DNA of 6,824 nt from positions 1-6,824 of the forward strand of contig WQZL01000139.1 in NCBI GenBank assembly GCA_009780755.1. The letters run 5' to 3'. How positions within the stretch are numbered: the first letter of the stretch is position 1; each line of letters opens with the position of its first letter. Below are positions 5,055-6,824 of the stretch, piece by piece. The stretch comes from Promicromonosporaceae bacterium. Its GTDB lineage: Bacteria > Actinomycetota > Actinomycetes > Actinomycetales > Cellulomonadaceae. The notes under the pieces are model-generated. The model was not told the origin of the DNA, made no database searches, and saw only the letters and a list, made by a program, of their open reading frames with translations. The position numbers were made by a program, and so were the translations under genes.

Positions 5055-6824
5055 GTGGAGATAACCCCCCGCCCCGTGTTCTGGCAGGCCGATTTTGTGT
5101 CGCCCTCCACCTGGGCACCTACCGATGGGCCACGCCCGGCGTATCTGTTGCGCGCGGAATTTGAGGTTCCCCCCACTGCGGTATCTGTCACCGTGTTCGT
5201 CACCGCGCATGGCATCTACGACGTGGAGGTGGATGGCGAGCGGGCCACGCGGGCGGAGCTGGCTCCGGGGTGGAGTTCGTATGCGCACCGGCTGCGGTAC
5301 CAGACCCTTGATCTCACCACCGCCGCGCCGCCTGGCCGCCACGCGCTCGGAGTGTGGCTGGGGGATGGCTGGTATCGGGGGCGGATTGGCTGCGATGGTG
5401 GCCTATGGGATGTGTACGGCTCCGACGTGTCCGTGTTGGCGCAGGTCGAGGTCGCGCATGACGATGGCCGCGTCGCCGTGCTGCCGCTCACCTGGCGGTG
5501 GGCGCCATCACCGATCACCGCCGCCGGACTGTACGAGGGCGAGACCTATGACGCCCGGTTAGAGCAGGTCGGCTGGTCGCGGCCCGGCTTCGACGATTCG
5601 GCCTGGGCCACGCCGACCGTGCTGCCCCGCGTCTCCTTCCCCCATGTGTTCGAGGCTCCGATCGGACCGGGTGTCGAGGTCATCGAGGCGTTGCGCCCGG
5701 TCGCCGTGGAGCGCCGCCCAGATGGCCGTGTGCGCCTTGACTTCGGGCAGAACACCTCCGGCAAGATACGGATCAGTGGCGTCGTAGCCCCGGCGGGGCA
5801 CACGTTGCGGCTGCATCACACCGAGGTGCTGGAGGCCGATGGCACCCTGGGTACTCGCCCACTGCGCTCGGCCACCGCCATCGATACCTACACATTTGGC
5901 GAGGGCAACACCCCGATCACCTGGACGCCGCGCTTTACCATCCACGGCTTCCGCTACGCCGAACTCGAAGGCTGGCCCGAGGGATTTGACCCTGCCGAAC
6001 ATGTTGAACTTCTGGTGGTTCATTCCGTGATGGAACGCAGCGGCCATTTCGCCTCATCGCACGAGCTACTAAATGAGTTTCATCGAAACGTGGTGTGGGG
6101 GATGCGCGGCAACTTCGTTGATCTGCCCACCGACTGCCCCCAGCGTGACGAGCGACTGGGCTGGACGGGCGACATCGCCGTCTTCGCCCCGGCTGCGGTG
6201 TTCCTGTACAACTCGACAAGTTTCCTGTTGAACTGGCTGCGAGACGTCAAGGCCGAGCAGCGAGCCGACGGCACGATGCGCAACTACCACCCGTTCGTGG
6301 ATTGGGGGTTCCCGCCGATGCCGTCGGCGGCGTGGGGGGACGCCGCGGTGCTTGTGCCCTGGGCGCTGTACCGACACACGGGACGCCTGGACATCCTGGC
6401 CGATCACGTAGAGTCGATGAGTGCCTGGATCGACCAGGTGGACGCCATTACCGGGCATACCGGGCATTGGTCGTCCGGTTTCACGCTGGGTGACTGGCTC
6501 GACCCTGGGGCGCCGCCGGAGCAGCCGAGCGCGTCGCTCACCGACAAGTACCTGGTGGCCACCGCCTACTACGCGCGGTCGGCCCGACTGACCGCCGAGG
6601 CGTGGCGCCTACTCGGAGATGAGTCACAGGCCGCGCGCTACGGGGCGCTGGCCACCCAGGCGCTCGACGCCTTCCGGCGCAACTACGTCACGCCCGCCGG
6701 CCGCCTCGTCTCGGACACGGTCACCTCGTATGCGCTAGCCATCTGCTTCGATCTGCTGACCCCAGAACAGTTTCCGGTGGCCGGGGCGCGCCTGGCCGAG
6801 CTGGTGGCGGACAAGGATCACAAC
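5055..6824 (+). CDS. GH78 alpha-L-rhamnosidase, C-terminus beyond the right edge
   Basis: The frame is open for 590 codons to the window end with no stop. The enzyme family hydrolyses terminal alpha-L-rhamnose by inversion from rhamnoglycosides and rhamnose polymers. The N-terminal carbohydrate-binding-like domain (about 45-125) has AHGIYDVEVDG, LAPGWSSY at 69-76 and GDGWYRGRIG at 103-112. The next beta domain has DFGQNTSGKIRISG at 229-242, then DTYTF and PRFTIHGFRYAELEG at 292-306. The (alpha/alpha)6 catalytic domain begins at about 335 and has NFVDLPTDCPQRDERLGW at 353-370. E366 aligns with the catalytic acid of characterised GH78 enzymes, and D360 and D373 with the conserved aspartates around it. 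WGDA at 427-430 and LGDWLD at 478-483 also fit. The general base lies further on, outside the window. No signal peptide is seen, so it is probably cytoplasmic. Full members are often 850 residues or more, so about two thirds is present. Confidence 0.93.
   Translation, partial: MEITPRPVFWQADFVSPSTWAPTDGPRPAYLLRAEFEVPPTAVSVTVFVTAHGIYDVEVDGERATRAELAPGWSSYAHRLRYQTLDLTTAAPPGRHALGVWLGDGWYRGRIGCDGGLWDVYGSDVSVLAQVEVAHDDGRVAVLPLTWRWAPSPITAAGLYEGETYDARLEQVGWSRPGFDDSAWATPTVLPRVSFPHVFEAPIGPGVEVIEALRPVAVERRPDGRVRLDFGQNTSGKIRISGVVAPAGHTLRLHHTEVLEADGTLGTRPLRSATAIDTYTFGEGNTPITWTPRFTIHGFRYAELEGWPEGFDPAEHVELLVVHSVMERSGHFASSHELLNEFHRNVVWGMRGNFVDLPTDCPQRDERLGWTGDIAVFAPAAVFLYNSTSFLLNWLRDVKAEQRADGTMRNYHPFVDWGFPPMPSAAWGDAAVLVPWALYRHTGRLDILADHVESMSAWIDQVDAITGHTGHWSSGFTLGDWLDPGAPPEQPSASLTDKYLVATAYYARSARLTAEAWRLLGDESQAARYGALATQALDAFRRNYVTPAGRLVSDTVTSYALAICFDLLTPEQFPVAGARLAELVADKDHN

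Noticed and set aside
4578..5342. A 254-codon open frame on the minus strand across the GH3/GH78 junction
   Set aside because: It is antisense to two genes with clear family motifs and has low-complexity, arginine- and serine-rich composition typical of shadow frames in high-GC DNA.
5559..6047. A 162-codon minus-strand frame inside the GH78 gene
   Set aside because: The plus strand here encodes the conserved GH78 motifs without interruption; the antisense product resembles no family I recognise.

Overview
The window comes from a high-GC, saccharolytic actinobacterium. The protein genes favour G/C in third codon positions, the ribosome sites are strong Shine-Dalgarno sequences with ATG and GTG starts, and the glycosidases resemble those of intestinal or plant-associated Actinomycetota. 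I cannot name a genus from the sequence alone.

Layout, left to right. (1) Positions 1-143, minus strand: the N-terminus of a probable GH42 beta-galactosidase that runs off the left edge. (2) Positions 144-206: a compact divergent control region holding one LacI-type operator. (3) Positions 207-1193, plus strand: a LacI-family repressor. (4) Positions 1194-1284: a gap with a 23-bp tandem repeat. (5) Positions 1285-2556: a stand-alone AAA_14/DUF4143 ATPase, with lower GC and more TTA and AGA codons than the sugar genes in the stretches I compared. (6) Positions 2557-2775: a gap with a 15-bp-arm inverted repeat, a candidate promoter and a second operator whose 15-bp core is identical to the first. 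(7) Positions 2776-5025: a GH3 beta-glycosidase. (8) Positions 5055 to the right edge: a GH78 alpha-L-rhamnosidase cut off inside its catalytic domain.

How the genes fit together. The repressor most likely binds the two identical operators, controlling itself, the divergent GH42 gene and the GH3-GH78 operon. This looks like a small regulon for taking apart rhamnose-, glucose- and/or galactose-containing glycosides, such as plant rhamnoglycosides. No signal peptide or membrane segment is visible at the N-termini, so the enzymes are probably cytoplasmic and act on imported oligosaccharides or glycosides. No transporter lies in the window. The ATPase does not fit the pathway and lies between the regulator and its target operon, which suggests a later insertion.

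I found no RNA genes, CRISPR arrays, insertion sequences or phage genes. The glycosidase and repressor families are known. The less explained items are the ATPase with its upstream repeats and the hairpin downstream of it.
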